Assembly: GCA_013001595.1 (NCBI GenBank)
Contig: JABDMH010000048.1
Coordinates: 1 to 55,107 of the forward strand
Direction: 5' to 3'
From: Saprospiraceae bacterium
Lineage (GTDB): Bacteria; Bacteroidota; Bacteroidia; Chitinophagales; Saprospiraceae
DNA: 55,107 nucleotides
This document shows positions 1 through 10,810 of this stretch, piece by piece. The position numbers were made by a program, and so were the translations under genes. Below the pieces are notes generated by a model, which saw nothing but the letters and a program-made list of their open reading frames with translations, searched no databases and had not been told where the DNA came from. The stretch's first letter is position 1; each line of letters opens with the position of its first letter.

Positions 1-2584
1 GATATGTAGCGGACATCATAATTTCTTTAAGCAGCGCTTTGACATCCCAATCTAACTCGATAAAACGTAAGCTCAACCAGTCTAACAACTCTGGGTGGCT
101 CGGAAGATTTCCTTGACTGCCAAAGTCCTCTTGAGTAGCGACCAAACCTACACCAAAGCAGGCTGACCAAAGCCTATTGACAGCAACTCTGGCCGTCAAA
201 GGATTTTTGGGATCAATCATCCACCTTGCAAAACCTAGGCGATCAGGCGAGTACGCTTGGTCACTTGCCATAAAACTGGGTACAGTTGGCTCAACCTTAT
301 CAGCAGGCGCGTCGTAAGCTCCCCGGTCTAGTACAAAAGTGGGTTCAGGGTACTTGCGCTCGCGCATGATCATAACTTCGGGCAAATCGGTAGTGATTAA
401 ATTTGCTTGCTTCCGCAACGCTGTCAATTGGTCAAGTTGATCCGTAAAGGTTGGGTTTAGACCGGCAACCAAGTAAAATTTCAGTAGGTCCTGTTCCTGC
501 ACCCTATGAATGCTGTCAGATAAATAATGAGCTAGCTCAATAGGTGCAAGTTCTCTTTCATAGACTTTTAGTTCGTCCATCAGCACATCCTTGATCGACT
601 TTCTAAGTTCCATTCCTAGTAAGAAAGGTTGGTTAGACCAATTGGTGCCGTGACTACCATGGAGTATGCTCTTATTTAAGTTGTCGGTATAAAGACGATG
701 AGCAGGCACGTCGCCATTTACGTAGAAATTAACTCCAGATGCCTTGCTGCTACCATCGTAGGTCAAGGCAACATGAACCCATTCACCTATCGGAACAGAC
801 TCTACAGTTTTGAAATCTATGGCATTGTCAGGCCAAACATGATTGAGTTGAAATGATAGGGTCCCGTCCTCATTAATCTTGCATAGCCAACCTCGGTATC
901 CTTCAAAATCTCCATTCGTCTTTCCAAAAATCGGGCCGGCCTCACCGGCCTTTAGGATTTTCACCCAAATCATGACCGAAAAGGGCTGGTGTCGATCAAA
1001 ATCCAAATCTCGATTAAATCGAATCCCAGCATCCCCTATGAATTGAACACCATTATTTCGGTATCCTTCCACTATTTTCGGACGATCGTCATTGTGCCCC
1101 CAAACCATGGCATCTAGGCCAGATTTAGCCGTATTCCAATAACTATAGGTATCACCCTTGACCTTGTCCTTTGGTGGTTTCAGGTCAAGATTTATCCTGC
1201 GCTTATCGATCTTCTGCTCATATTCAAAACTGAAATCAGCCATCAATTGATACTTGGCAGCATCTTGAACTGATGCTTGGGCATCTACCCTCTCTACCCA
1301 GGCTTCAAAGGCATCAATAAAGTTATCCTCATCAATGGCCGTTTCTAAGAACTTCGACTCTCGCTCTAGACTATCCAGTAAACGCTGGGTTTTGTCGTCT
1401 GCTAGAATCATGGTTGGTGAAGCTTCACCATCATAGGGCACAATACCTGCATCATTATTATTATTGAAGTAGGCATACATCGAATAATAGTCGTGCTGTG
1501 TGATGGGATCGTATTTATGATCATGACAGCGGGCACACTCCATCGTCAGCCCTAAGAGCCCCTTCCCCACGGTGTTGGTGCGATCAGCTACATATTCTAC
1601 TCGATACTCTTCATCGATTACTCCTCCTTCCTGGGTTTGCGGGTGGTTACGATTAAAACAGGTGGCCAGCAATTGTTCCTGACTAGGATCTGGCAGTAGA
1701 TCACCAGCCAATTGCCAGAGAAGAAAGGTATCGTAAGGAATGTTTTTATTATATGCGTCAATCACCCAATCACGCCATGGCCAAGTATTACGCAGACCAT
1801 CGTCTTGGTACCCATGCGAATCAGCATAGCGTGCAATATCCAGCCAATCCAGTGCCATCCGCTCACCAAAGTGTGGAGAATCCAGCAACTCATCTATTAC
1901 TTTTTCAAAAGCATCGGATGATTGATCCGCAATGAAAGCATTGATTTCATCGACTGCAGGAGGCAGCCCAGTCAAATCAAGGGTAGCTCTTCTCAATAAG
2001 GCTTCTTTACTGGCTCGATCTGAACCGCTGAGTCCACGATTTTCTATTTCACTAAGGACAAAATAGTCTATCTCATTGTGCGCCCAATTTTCGTTTTCCA
2101 CATTTGGAAGTGCTGGTGCAGTAGGAGCAACAAATGACCAATGCGGCTTGTACTCCGCTCCTTGTTCTATCCATCGTAACAGTATCGCTTTTTCTTTGGG
2201 AGACAATGCTAGATGAGATTCCGGAGGAGGCATGACATATTCCGGTTCGTGAGAACAAATGCGCCTGACCAATTCACTATTTCTCAAACTCCCTGGATCA
2301 ATCACTGAGGGCGCTTTACTGGCATCATTGATGGCAGCCTTGTATGCTCCAGACGCTAGATCTAGCCTTAGATCTCCCTTGATTTGGTTCTTATCAGGCC
2401 CATGACACTTAAAGCAACGGTCAGAAAGTATGGGCTTAACATGAAAATTATAGTCGATTTGCTCAGGAATCTCATCCTCGGCAGTAATTATTTCATCTGA
2501 TTTTATTGATTGACAACGTATACAAAGCAGAGATAGCAATGCAAAGGTCAGTATACGATAGATCTGTACGAGACTGGTATGCAT
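1..2584 (-). CDS. PSCyt1/PSCyt2(DUF1549)/LamG/PSD1(DUF1553) secreted cytochrome-like protein, 3' part missing
   Basis: The reading frame is open from ATG at 2584 to the left edge (861 codons) and is cut in the PSD1 domain, just after a conserved MMSATY motif that in the paralogue at 3399 lies about 185 residues before the end. The N-terminus is hydrophobic and ends in LLCIRC, a plausible lipoprotein signal. A PSCyt1 heme motif CFKCH is at residues 57-61. The PSCyt2 block ([20 protein letters not shown]) contains a second CxxCH, CARCHDHK. A LamG/concanavalin-like insert lies at about 450-680, and PSD1 starts near 790 (NPLTARVAVNRLW). The domain order is the same as in the next PSCyt gene, so the two look like paralogues on opposite strands flanking rlpA. 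The family is abundant in Planctomycetes; biochemical function is not established. A DUF1501 partner would be expected beyond the edge. Confidence 0.9.
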   Translation of the reverse strand, partial: MHTSLVQIYRILTFALLSLLCIRCQSIKSDEIITAEDEIPEQIDYNFHVKPILSDRCFKCHGPDKNQIKGDLRLDLASGAYKAAINDASKAPSVIDPGSLRNSELVRRICSHEPEYVMPPPESHLALSPKEKAILLRWIEQGAEYKPHWSFVAPTAPALPNVENENWAHNEIDYFVLSEIENRGLSGSDRASKEALLRRATLDLTGLPPAVDEINAFIADQSSDAFEKVIDELLDSPHFGERMALDWLDIARYADSHGYQDDGLRNTWPWRDWVIDAYNKNIPYDTFLLWQLAGDLLPDPSQEQLLATCFNRNHPQTQEGGVIDEEYRVEYVADRTNTVGKGLLGLTMECARCHDHKYDPITQHDYYSMYAYFNNNNDAGIVPYDGEASPTMILADDKTQRLLDSLERESKFLETAIDEDNFIDAFEAWVERVDAQASVQDAAKYQLMADFSFEYEQKIDKRRINLDLKPPKDKVKGDTYSYWNTAKSGLDAMVWGHNDDRPKIVEGYRNNGVQFIGDAGIRFNRDLDFDRHQPFSVMIWVKILKAGEAGPIFGKTNGDFEGYRGWLCKINEDGTLSFQLNHVWPDNAIDFKTVESVPIGEWVHVALTYDGSSKASGVNFYVNGDVPAHRLYTDNLNKSILHGSHGTNWSNQPFLLGMELRKSIKDVLMDELKVYERELAPIELAHYLSDSIHRVQEQDLLKFYLVAGLNPTFTDQLDQLTALRKQANLITTDLPEVMIMRERKYPEPTFVLDRGAYDAPADKVEPTVPSFMASDQAYSPDRLGFARWMIDPKNPLTARVAVNRLWSACFGVGLVATQEDFGSQGNLPSHPELLDWLSLRFIELDWDVKALLKEIMMSATY

Positions 2585-2947
2585 AGTGAGCGAAGTTACA
2601 AGGATGGGACTTGAAAAGCAATCATAACTGATTAGATAGCGATCTCCGTGATAAAGTATTTCTCACGAGATGAAAGGACATCCTCAAATTCGAACCTCAG
2701 TATGGTATGTAAATATCTTGTACTATAGCGGCTCGTTCCAATCGGAACTCTTAGCAAATCTACTTGGTCGCAATATCCTCTGCTCATGAGATCAGTAATC
2801 TTAATAGGCTAGAGAATGCGGAACGATGCCAGACCAAATCTATCAACACCAAAGACCCTTCGTCTTTAGAAATACACAGATCTTGGGTTTACATCGTACC
2901 AATGACATTATACCTCCACTAGCTGTGTGATGCAAATAGAAGAGAAA
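2585..2947. other. Gene-free stretch between the PSCyt gene and rlpA
   Basis: About 360 bases with no convincing reading frame, tRNA fold or strong terminator. It must hold the promoter of the leftward PSCyt gene and the 3' end of the rlpA transcript, but I could not pick out either signal. Confidence 0.4.
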
Positions 2948-3310
2948 CTAGTCGGCCAACACCTCCACTTGAACTTTCACCACACCTTCATTGATCATTG
3001 CCAATTCCTTAGCAGCTTTTTTTGAAAGATCTATAATGCGCTTCTTATTGAAGGGTCCACGATCATTGATGGTGACCAAAACTTCTTTCTCATTCACCGT
3101 ATTGGTTACGCGAACTTTTGTACCGAATGGAAATTCTCGGTGCGCGGCCGTCAAGGCAGCGGAATCATAAGGAACCCCACTGGCTGTTTTTTTCCCTTGA
3201 AAAGAATCGGCATAATATGATGCAAGACCATAATGGGTTGATTCAATGGCCAATGCACATGTAGTTAAGGCAACTATGCAAAATATCCAGTATGTCTTTC
3301 TTATAGCCAC
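2948..3310 (-). CDS. rlpA: RlpA-like double-psi beta-barrel protein
   Basis: A 120-residue protein with an N-terminal signal peptide (hydrophobic stretch to about residue 22) followed by a single double-psi beta-barrel domain. Typical RlpA motifs are visible: GLASYYAD, GKKTASGVPYD, LTAAHREFPFGTKVRVTN, VTINDRGPF and IIDLSKKAAKEL. RlpA proteins act on peptidoglycan, and some cleave naked glycan strands as lytic transglycosylases. There is no SPOR domain, so this is the short form common in Bacteroidota. It is transcribed divergently from the PSCyt gene at 3399, with 88 bases between the two starts, and shares no obvious function with that cluster. Confidence 0.9.
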   Translation of the reverse strand: MAIRKTYWIFCIVALTTCALAIESTHYGLASYYADSFQGKKTASGVPYDSAALTAAHREFPFGTKVRVTNTVNEKEVLVTINDRGPFNKKRIIDLSKKAAKELAMINEGVVKVQVEVLAD

Positions 3311-3398
3311 AACAACTTACTTTCAAAATTTATACCAATCTGACCGGAAGCATTTTTTCTCGTAATTTAAAGGCCTGATAAATAATTAGAAGAATTTG

Positions 3399-6300
3399 AT
3401 GCGCCTTTTTTTCCTGTTCGCTTTCCTGATCGGGTTGATATCCTGTCGGCAATCACTTCCTTCGGAAGTTTCCTCTGCTTATGAATCTCTTCCAGATCAG
3501 ATCAACTACAACTTCGATGTCAAACCCATCTTATCTGATCGATGCTATTCCTGTCACGGCCCTGACGATGAGGCTCGCCAGGCAGATCTCCGCTTGGATG
3601 TACCTGAAAGTGCACTTGCCAAATTGGAGAGTGGCTCTATAGCCATTAAGCCTGGTAGCTGGTGGAATAGCTCTCTAGCTCAGCGCATCCTGTCTGACGA
3701 TTCGGAGATGCAGATGCCACCACCAGATTCTAGATTGAGACTTGAACCCAGTGAGAAGGCGATGCTGCTAAAGTGGATAGAGCAGGGTGCAACATACGAG
3801 CCTCATTGGTCCTTCATCAAACCGACTGCACCAATCGTGCCAGAAGCAGATGATCATGAGGTATATAATCCCATTGATGCATTTGTTGTCAATCGTATGA
3901 TCAAAGAGGGTCTTGCACCATCACCTCCAGCAAGCAAAGAACGTCTCTTGCGTCGCGCATACTTAGACCTCACCGGTTTACCTCCTTCGATTGATCAGAT
4001 TGAAGAATTCTTAACAGACCATCGTCATGATGCATTTGAAAAAGTCGTAGACAGGCTGTTGGTATCAGATGCTTGTGCTGAAAGGCTTACTCTTGAATGG
4101 ATGGATATAGCCAGGTACGCTGATTCTCATGGACTGCATGCTGATGGTTGGCGAAATATGTGGCCATGGAGAGATTGGGTGCTGCGAGCTTTCCAACAGA
4201 ACATGCCATACGATCAGTTTATTACACTTCAATTGGCTGGAGATCTATTGCTCGATGCTGGCAAGGATGAGATTCTCGCCACTGCCTTTCATCGAAATCA
4301 TCCAATGACTGCGGAGGGCGGTGCGATAGATGAGGAATTTAGATTAGAGTATGTGGCAGATAGGACCAACACCACCGCCACAGCCTTGATGGGAATGACC
4401 ATTGAATGTGCAAAATGTCACGATCATAAGTTTGATCCCATTTCTCAAAAGGACTACTATGCCATGTCTGCCTTTTTCAATAACCAACGAGAGTTGGGAA
4501 TGACAGGTGATGATGGAAATTATGGGCCGATGCTGTCACTAGAATCACCGTCCACCCGCCAGAAGCTTGCCTCCCTGGATAGAGAGATATTTCAAATAAA
4601 TGAAGAAATTAACAAGACCTCACAAGAAGTTAGGCAAACCACAGAGGCTATTCAAAATCTAGGTAGGCAAGGTAATATCAATAGTCGTATGGAGGCCTTT
4701 TTCCCGTTCGATCACATCGGCCAAAAAATGGTCTCGGGCAAATTAACGACGGTCATTGATGCCAATACAAACTGCACATCTTTCGGAAAGCCCGACCTAG
4801 TGGAAGGCAAGGTTTCTCAGGCAATCTCTTTCACAGACGAATATCATGCCCTAGCCATAGAAAATGCTGGTAAAATAGAAGCGAACCAAGCCCTAAGTGT
4901 AGGACTATGGATTAAGACAAAGAAGAAAAAAGAAGGGAAAACACAAGTACTTGTCGGTAATGCCGGTAACAAGAATCAGTATTGGCGAGGATGGGATTTT
5001 TATCTGGATGATCAAAATAAGTTAGGACTTCGCCTAGTGCATTCACTGCCGCACAATATGGTGCATCTTCTGTGCTTGGATTCAATTCAGATGCATACCT
5101 GGACTCATGTAGCATTTAGCTATGATGGTTCCGGTGAGGCTCAAGGGTGTCGACTTTATTTAAATGGCAAGCAGGCTGAAGTCGATGTGCTCTACAACCA
5201 ACTTACTCGCAGCATCCTACCTGTCAGATCAGGAGATAATGAAGTTGAAAACCGACCACTTCAGGTGGGTAAAAGTTATCGATCCTTTACTGGTGATAAC
5301 GGTATATTTCAGGGTTTAATGGACGAGCTACGCATTTATGCGCGCGAAGTCTCTCCATTTGAAGTAGCGCTAATGGCAGGCCTAGAGCAAGAAAATTTGG
5401 CTCCTGACATCTTTGCCTCACACCTAACTGTGCATTCACCAAAAATAAAGGCACTCAAATTGGCAAGATCAAGGTTGATTGGTCGCTCAACCGCCATCAG
5501 GGACACGGTGCCAGAGATCATGGTCATGCGGGAAATGCCTTCACCTAGGCCCACTTTTATTTTGGATCGCGGACAATATGATGCACCATTGGAGACGGTC
5601 TCACCAGCCACACCTCCTGAGATATTGCCATTCCCCGATGAATATCCAAACAATCGCTTGGGTCTTGCAAAGTGGCTTTTTCATCCGGACCATCCCCTGA
5701 CTGCCAGGGCCACCGCCAACCGCTATTGGCAAATGATATTTGGAAAGGGCATCGTCAAGACAGCCAACGACTTTGGCAATCAAGGATCTTTGCCGTCGCA
5801 TCCCGAACTATTGGACTGGTTAGCCACTAGACTTATAGATACAGGCTGGGATATCAGGGATTTATTAAAGACAATGGTTATGTCAGCTATCTACCAACAA
5901 TCATCAGTTGCTACTGCTCCGCAACGAGAAATTGATCCCGAAAACATTTATCTAGCTAGAGCTCCCACATACCGACTTCCGGCCGAACTAATTAGAGACA
6001 ATGCTCTCGCAGCCAGTGGATTATTGGTTAGAAAGGTAGGTGGTCCAAGCGTAAAACCTTATCAGCCGGAAGGACTCTGGATCGAAAAGGGAACCTTCTC
6101 ACACAAATTGCTACGATATGTAGAAGATGAAGGAGATGATCTATACAGGAGAAGTCTATATACTTTTATTAAGCGTACATCCCCACATCCTGCAATGACT
6201 GTTTTTGATGTGCCAAGTCGAGATGTCTGTACCCTCACCCGCGAAACTACCAATACACCGCTCCAGGCCTTGGTCTTACTTAATGATCCACAATTTGTAG

Positions 6301-6602
6301 AGGCGGCTCGAGTCTTGGCAGAACGCGTTCTCCTAGAAGAAACCAATTCAATTAAGGACAAGATAAACTTAGCCTTTAGACTTGTCATTACCCGCACTGC
6401 CACCACCAAAGAATTGGAACTTATGGCTTCATCTTATGATGATCAGTTGGTTCATTTTCAAGAAAAACCTGCCGCTGCCAGGGATTTATTGTCGGTGGGC
6501 GACTATAGAAGGCAGGCAAATCTATCTATGATAGAAACTGCAGCAATGACTTTGGTGACCAGCAATATCCTCAACCATGATGAAGCCTATATGAAAAGAT
6601 AA
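3399..6602 (+). CDS. PSCyt1/PSCyt2(DUF1549)/LamG/PSD1(DUF1553) lipoprotein
   Basis: A 1067-residue secreted protein. I chose ATG at 3399; a TTG directly in front of it (3396) is in frame but less likely. The signal ends in LIGLISC, a lipobox. PSCyt1 carries CYSCH at residues 49-53. PSCyt2 (DUF1549) covers about 150-370 and has a second heme-type motif, CAKCHDHK, near 337. A LamG-like domain spans about 430-655, and PSD1 (DUF1553) runs from about 760 to the end ([31 protein letters not shown]). It starts a packed + strand series: a DUF1501 gene follows after 5 bases. Two CxxCH motifs suggest covalent heme and a redox role in the periplasm or at the surface. The LamG domain suggests glycan binding. 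The substrate is unknown. Confidence 0.92.
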   Translation: MRLFFLFAFLIGLISCRQSLPSEVSSAYESLPDQINYNFDVKPILSDRCYSCHGPDDEARQADLRLDVPESALAKLESGSIAIKPGSWWNSSLAQRILSDDSEMQMPPPDSRLRLEPSEKAMLLKWIEQGATYEPHWSFIKPTAPIVPEADDHEVYNPIDAFVVNRMIKEGLAPSPPASKERLLRRAYLDLTGLPPSIDQIEEFLTDHRHDAFEKVVDRLLVSDACAERLTLEWMDIARYADSHGLHADGWRNMWPWRDWVLRAFQQNMPYDQFITLQLAGDLLLDAGKDEILATAFHRNHPMTAEGGAIDEEFRLEYVADRTNTTATALMGMTIECAKCHDHKFDPISQKDYYAMSAFFNNQRELGMTGDDGNYGPMLSLESPSTRQKLASLDREIFQINEEINKTSQEVRQTTEAIQNLGRQGNINSRMEAFFPFDHIGQKMVSGKLTTVIDANTNCTSFGKPDLVEGKVSQAISFTDEYHALAIENAGKIEANQALSVGLWIKTKKKKEGKTQVLVGNAGNKNQYWRGWDFYLDDQNKLGLRLVHSLPHNMVHLLCLDSIQMHTWTHVAFSYDGSGEAQGCRLYLNGKQAEVDVLYNQLTRSILPVRSGDNEVENRPLQVGKSYRSFTGDNGIFQGLMDELRIYAREVSPFEVALMAGLEQENLAPDIFASHLTVHSPKIKALKLARSRLIGRSTAIRDTVPEIMVMREMPSPRPTFILDRGQYDAPLETVSPATPPEILPFPDEYPNNRLGLAKWLFHPDHPLTARATANRYWQMIFGKGIVKTANDFGNQGSLPSHPELLDWLATRLIDTGWDIRDLLKTMVMSAIYQQSSVATAPQREIDPENIYLARAPTYRLPAELIRDNALAASGLLVRKVGGPSVKPYQPEGLWIEKGTFSHKLLRYVEDEGDDLYRRSLYTFIKRTSPHPAMTVFDVPSRDVCTLTRETTNTPLQALVLLNDPQFVEAARVLAERVLLEETNSIKDKINLAFRLVITRTATTKELELMASSYDDQLVHFQEKPAAARDLLSVGDYRRQANLSMIETAAMTLVTSNILNHDEAYMKR

Positions 6603-6607
6603 GAACG

Positions 6608-8053
6608 ATGCATTGTCAAAGATCAAATACACGATATTCTCGCAGAGACTTCCTAGGTAGGACATCTCTCGGACTTGGAGCTGCAGCATTGGCTAGCCTT
6701 ACCAATCCGTTGAAGAGCTTTGGGGCGTCATCTACAATGGATCTAAAGGTGGGCCGACCACATTTTGCACCAACGGCAAAAAGAGTGATCTACCTTTTCC
6801 AAAGTGGGGCACCCTCTCAAATCGATTTATTTGATCATAAGCCCTTGCTGGAGAAATTGCATGGTGAAGAACTGCCAGAATCTGTCAGGCAGGGTCAACG
6901 TTTGACAGGAATGACCTCTGGTCAAAGTTCATTCCCATTAGTCTCTTCTCCTTTTGAATTTGCCCAACATGGAGAATCGGGAGCCTGGGTGAGTGAATTG
7001 ATGCCTCACACCGCCAAAGTCGTCGATGACCTGTGCTTCGTGAAATCTATGTTTACTGAAGCCATTAACCATGATCCAGCCGTCACTTTCATCCAGACAG
7101 GATCTCAATTTCCGGGAAGGCCTTCAATGGGATCTTGGTTGAGTTATGGATTGGGATCAGACAATGAGAATCTTCCGTCGTTTGTGGTGCTGGTGACCAA
7201 AGATAAAACTGGACAGCCTCTATATGCCCGCTCTTGGGGAAATGGGTTTTTACCTTCCGAATATCAAGGTGTACAATTTAGGGCAGGTAAGAATCCTGTT
7301 CTATATTTAGATAATCCTCCCGGTGTTAGTTCGCAACTTAGAAAACGACAATTGAAAGACCTATCTGCCTTGCAAGAGCTCCAATACGATCAAATTGCAG
7401 ATCCGGAAATCAAAGCCCGTATTGCTCAATACGAAATGGCCTTCCGAATGCAAACCTCCGTGCCAGAAATCATGGATGTAAGAGATGAACCTGAGCATAT
7501 ATATGATATGTATGGTGAGGATTCGAAAAAGCCGGGAACCTATGCGGCAAACTGCCTGCTGGCGCGTCGATTAGCAGAACGTGGCGTCAAATTCATCCAG
7601 CTCTATCATCAGGGATGGGACCAACATGGCAATTTGCCAACTGCAATCAAGACACAATGTAAAGAGACAGACCAAGCCTCTGCGGCATTGATCACGGACC
7701 TCAAGCAGAGAGGAATGCTTGAAGACACCTTGGTAATCTGGGGTGGAGAATTTGGCAGAACCAATTACTCTCAAGGCAGACTCACAAGTACAAATTTTGG
7801 CCGAGACCACCACCCCAGCTGCTTTTCGGTTTGGATGGCTGGAGCAGGTGTTAAACCTGGCCATACTTATGGAGGAACAGATGAATTCGGCTATCGAGTA
7901 GTCAATGATGGCGTACATGTGCACGATTTTCAAGCTACCATTTTGCATATGATGGGATTAGACCATGAAGCACTGACTTTCAAGTATCAGGGTAGAAGGT
8001 TCAGGCTCACTGATGTGCATGGTCACGTTGTCGAAGACCTGTTGCGCGTATGA
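6608..8053 (+). CDS. DUF1501 family protein, Tat-exported
   Basis: A 481-residue protein with a twin-arginine signal ([21 protein letters not shown], arginines at 12-13). The body matches DUF1501: [19 protein letters not shown], a [19 protein letters not shown] segment, [13 protein letters not shown], and a C-terminal [18 protein letters not shown]1501 is placed in the alkaline-phosphatase/sulfatase fold superfamily, but its reaction is not established. It sits 5 bases after one PSCyt/PSD1 gene and overlaps the next by 4 bases (ATGA). That pairing is characteristic of these families and implies they act together outside the cytoplasm. Tat export suggests that it folds, perhaps with metal, before export. 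Confidence 0.92.
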   Translation: MHCQRSNTRYSRRDFLGRTSLGLGAAALASLTNPLKSFGASSTMDLKVGRPHFAPTAKRVIYLFQSGAPSQIDLFDHKPLLEKLHGEELPESVRQGQRLTGMTSGQSSFPLVSSPFEFAQHGESGAWVSELMPHTAKVVDDLCFVKSMFTEAINHDPAVTFIQTGSQFPGRPSMGSWLSYGLGSDNENLPSFVVLVTKDKTGQPLYARSWGNGFLPSEYQGVQFRAGKNPVLYLDNPPGVSSQLRKRQLKDLSALQELQYDQIADPEIKARIAQYEMAFRMQTSVPEIMDVRDEPEHIYDMYGEDSKKPGTYAANCLLARRLAERGVKFIQLYHQGWDQHGNLPTAIKTQCKETDQASAALITDLKQRGMLEDTLVIWGGEFGRTNYSQGRLTSTNFGRDHHPSCFSVWMAGAGVKPGHTYGGTDEFGYRVVNDGVHVHDFQATILHMMGLDHEALTFKYQGRRFRLTDVHGHVVEDLLRV

Positions 8054-10803
8054 TCAAGGAAAACAATTTGATGGCTAGAACAGGGCTGCTTGGTATGCTG
8101 TGCCTTTTGACGCTGCTCACTTGTCTATCTTGTAATCAATCTGAAGAAATCAGCTATAGCCGCCATATAAAGCCGATTCTTAATGAGTATTGCTTGTCTT
8201 GTCACGGCGGTATCAGAGCCCAAGGTGGTCTAAGTTTTCTTTTCGAAAAGGAGGCCATGGAAGCCCAAACAGAATCTGGTCTTAGGCCTATTGTACCGGG
8301 ACGCGCCGATAAGAGTGAGATTATCAAACGAATGCGGTCAAACGACCCTGAGCTAAGGATGCCGAAGGAAGGTCCAGCTTTGCGTGAAGGTGACATTCAG
8401 CTCATCGAAACATGGATCAATCAGGGTGCTCAGTGGGATGATCATTGGGCATATGCACAGATTAGCAATCCGAATGTCCCCGATTTGGATACCGCTTGGG
8501 GAAGCAATGCCATCGACCACTTCATCTACCAAAAGTTGAAAGAAAAGGGACTACAACCATCAGGTCGAGCTACTCCTGATGAGCTTGCCAGAAGGCTGAG
8601 TTTTGACCTGATCGGACTCCCACCGACATTAGAAAATGCCGGAGAATTCTTGAAGAATCCCACTAACGTTCATTTCGACGATTTGATCGATCGGTTGCTT
8701 GACTCTCCACATTACGGAGAACGTTTTGCCTCCATGTGGCTGGATTTAGCACGATATGCAGATTCAAATGGGTATGAAAAAGACATGGGTAGATCGGTGT
8801 GGCGCTTTCGCGATTGGGTAATCAATGCACTCAACGATGATATGCCCTTCGACCAATTTACTATTGAACAGTTGGCCGGAGATCTACTTGATGTGCCATC
8901 AACCGACCAATCAATTGCTACCATCTTCCATCGCAACACTATGACAAATACGGAGGGTGGTACTGAAGATGAAGAGTTTAGAAGTATGTCGATCATAGAT
9001 CGTGTCAATACCACATTTGAAGTTTGGCAAGCAACCACCATGTCCTGTGTACAGTGTCACTCACACCCCTATGACCCTTTCAAGCAAGAAGAATTTTATG
9101 AACTCTATGCTCTGTTTAATAATACGCAAGATGCCGACTTAGATAGTGAGTACCCGTTCTTAATGGAGACTGATTCCGTCCAAAAGGACCTTCGGCAAGT
9201 GCGTGCTAAAATACTAGCCTTAAAGGGAGAAGCAGTTGGAGATCTCAACTATATTGACAAATCTGAGATTAAAAACCTGGCCCACCCAAGACTCTTCGGT
9301 CATTTTGCGGATGATTTTCAGCATGTCCTGATTGCAAACGATGGTGAATTCAGCAATTCCTCCTACAATTCAAATAACCAGAAAGACAAGAAATACTACC
9401 TAATATTTCAAGACGTAGATCTCAACGACTTAGAGGAAATAAGGTACCATTACTTCTGTCGGGGCGATGATGCCGTCATAGAAATCAGTCTTGACTCCAT
9501 CGAGGGGCCAATTATCAGCCGTACTTCAATGACTAGTTCTCCAGGAAAAGACAAAGACTGGCAGTGGAAGTCTTTTCCGCTGGAAGTTTCGCAAAATGGA
9601 ATCCACGATCTGGTTTTCCATTTTATAAATACCACTGGAGACTTTAGGAATGGGGTAGTAAGCGTCAAGGAGATGGTGCTAGGCTATCAAGGTGAAGAAA
9701 CTACTCAGGCACTTCGTTCTTGGCAAGATACACTGCTGGCCCTTTATCAAGGGGGGATTAAGTCGCCTGTCATGAAAGAAAGAACGGCAGCACTACGCAG
9801 ACCAACCCATGTCTTTGAGAGGGGAAATTACCTGGTGAAGGGTGCCAAAGTACAGCCCAATATTCCAGAGATTCTCAATCATGAGGATGTCATCGTAGTA
9901 GATAGATTGGATATGGCCAAATGGTTAGTCAGTGACAAAAACCCCTTGACGGCGAGGGTTATGGTAAACCGGATTTGGGAGCAGCTATTTGGTCGAGGAA
10001 TTGTTGAAACCATGGAAGATTTTGGCACTCAGGGTTTTCCACCCTCCCATGAGGAATTGCTCAACTATCTAGCATACCAATTTTCACACGATTGGAATTG
10101 GAGTATCAAGGCCTTGATCAGGGAGGTTGTTTCCAGTGATATCTATCAACAATCTTCAAGAACCTCCGCCAATCAACTGGAGATCGATCCATTCAACATC
10201 TATTATGGCAGAGGTACACGAGCAAGATTAACCGCTGAGCAAATTCGCGACCAAGCTTTGGCAGTTAGTGGTTTGCTAAACACTAAGATCGGGGGTGAGA
10301 GTGTAATGCCTTATCAGCCAGAAGGCGTGTGGCAAATCACATATAGTAGTGCAAAATGGGAAGCCAAACATGAATCGGACAAGTACCGTCGAGGACTTTA
10401 TACCTATTGGAAACGTACCACACCCTATCCTTCTATGACAGCTTTTGATACACCGAGCCGTGAGTTTTGTGTCTCAAGGCGTATTACTACCAATACTCCC
10501 TTACAGGCACTAGTGACCCTAAACGATCCTGTGTATGTAGAGGCAGCTGAAAGCTTGGGTGCCTGGATGACCAAGCAGGGGCAGGGAGATCTCAAAAAAG
10601 CCATTGAGCGTGGATATGAGAAAGCCCTATTGAAAAAGCCCAACGAGGAGGTATTAGAGATCTTGCACGGATTACACGAAGAATCGGTACAACCGATGGC
10701 AATGCATGTATCAATGGATAGAAATAAAAAGAAAATCTTGGCACCAATGACGGTGGTGGCCAATGCAATCATGAATCTAGACGCTTTCCTAAATAAAAGT
10801 TAG
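8050..10803 (+). CDS. PSCyt1/PSCyt2/CBM6-like/PSD1 lipoprotein
   Basis: A 917-residue protein whose ATG overlaps the upstream stop (ATGA), which supports this start. The signal ends in LTCLSC, a lipobox. PSCyt1 carries CLSCH at residues 48-52. PSCyt2 has [10 protein letters not shown] and a second motif, CVQCHSH, near 331. PSD1 occupies about 630 to the end ([32 protein letters not shown]). Unlike its two neighbours, the insert between PSCyt2 and PSD1 (about 410-547) is not LamG. It has features of a CBM6-like beta-sandwich ([13 protein letters not shown], then [10 protein letters not shown]). The protein is shorter than the paralogue at 3399. A DUF1501 gene follows after 7 bases, so the cluster holds two PSCyt-DUF1501 pairs in series. 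Confidence 0.92.
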   Translation: MIKENNLMARTGLLGMLCLLTLLTCLSCNQSEEISYSRHIKPILNEYCLSCHGGIRAQGGLSFLFEKEAMEAQTESGLRPIVPGRADKSEIIKRMRSNDPELRMPKEGPALREGDIQLIETWINQGAQWDDHWAYAQISNPNVPDLDTAWGSNAIDHFIYQKLKEKGLQPSGRATPDELARRLSFDLIGLPPTLENAGEFLKNPTNVHFDDLIDRLLDSPHYGERFASMWLDLARYADSNGYEKDMGRSVWRFRDWVINALNDDMPFDQFTIEQLAGDLLDVPSTDQSIATIFHRNTMTNTEGGTEDEEFRSMSIIDRVNTTFEVWQATTMSCVQCHSHPYDPFKQEEFYELYALFNNTQDADLDSEYPFLMETDSVQKDLRQVRAKILALKGEAVGDLNYIDKSEIKNLAHPRLFGHFADDFQHVLIANDGEFSNSSYNSNNQKDKKYYLIFQDVDLNDLEEIRYHYFCRGDDAVIEISLDSIEGPIISRTSMTSSPGKDKDWQWKSFPLEVSQNGIHDLVFHFINTTGDFRNGVVSVKEMVLGYQGEETTQALRSWQDTLLALYQGGIKSPVMKERTAALRRPTHVFERGNYLVKGAKVQPNIPEILNHEDVIVVDRLDMAKWLVSDKNPLTARVMVNRIWEQLFGRGIVETMEDFGTQGFPPSHEELLNYLAYQFSHDWNWSIKALIREVVSSDIYQQSSRTSANQLEIDPFNIYYGRGTRARLTAEQIRDQALAVSGLLNTKIGGESVMPYQPEGVWQITYSSAKWEAKHESDKYRRGLYTYWKRTTPYPSMTAFDTPSREFCVSRRITTNTPLQALVTLNDPVYVEAAESLGAWMTKQGQGDLKKAIERGYEKALLKKPNEEVLEILHGLHEESVQPMAMHVSMDRNKKKILAPMTVVANAIMNLDAFLNKS

Positions 10804-10810
10804 GCACGAG

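Noticed and set aside
2585-2947. tRNA or decayed gene in the gap before rlpA
   Set aside because: No T-loop GTTCRA pattern in a cloverleaf context and no continuous coding trace were found.
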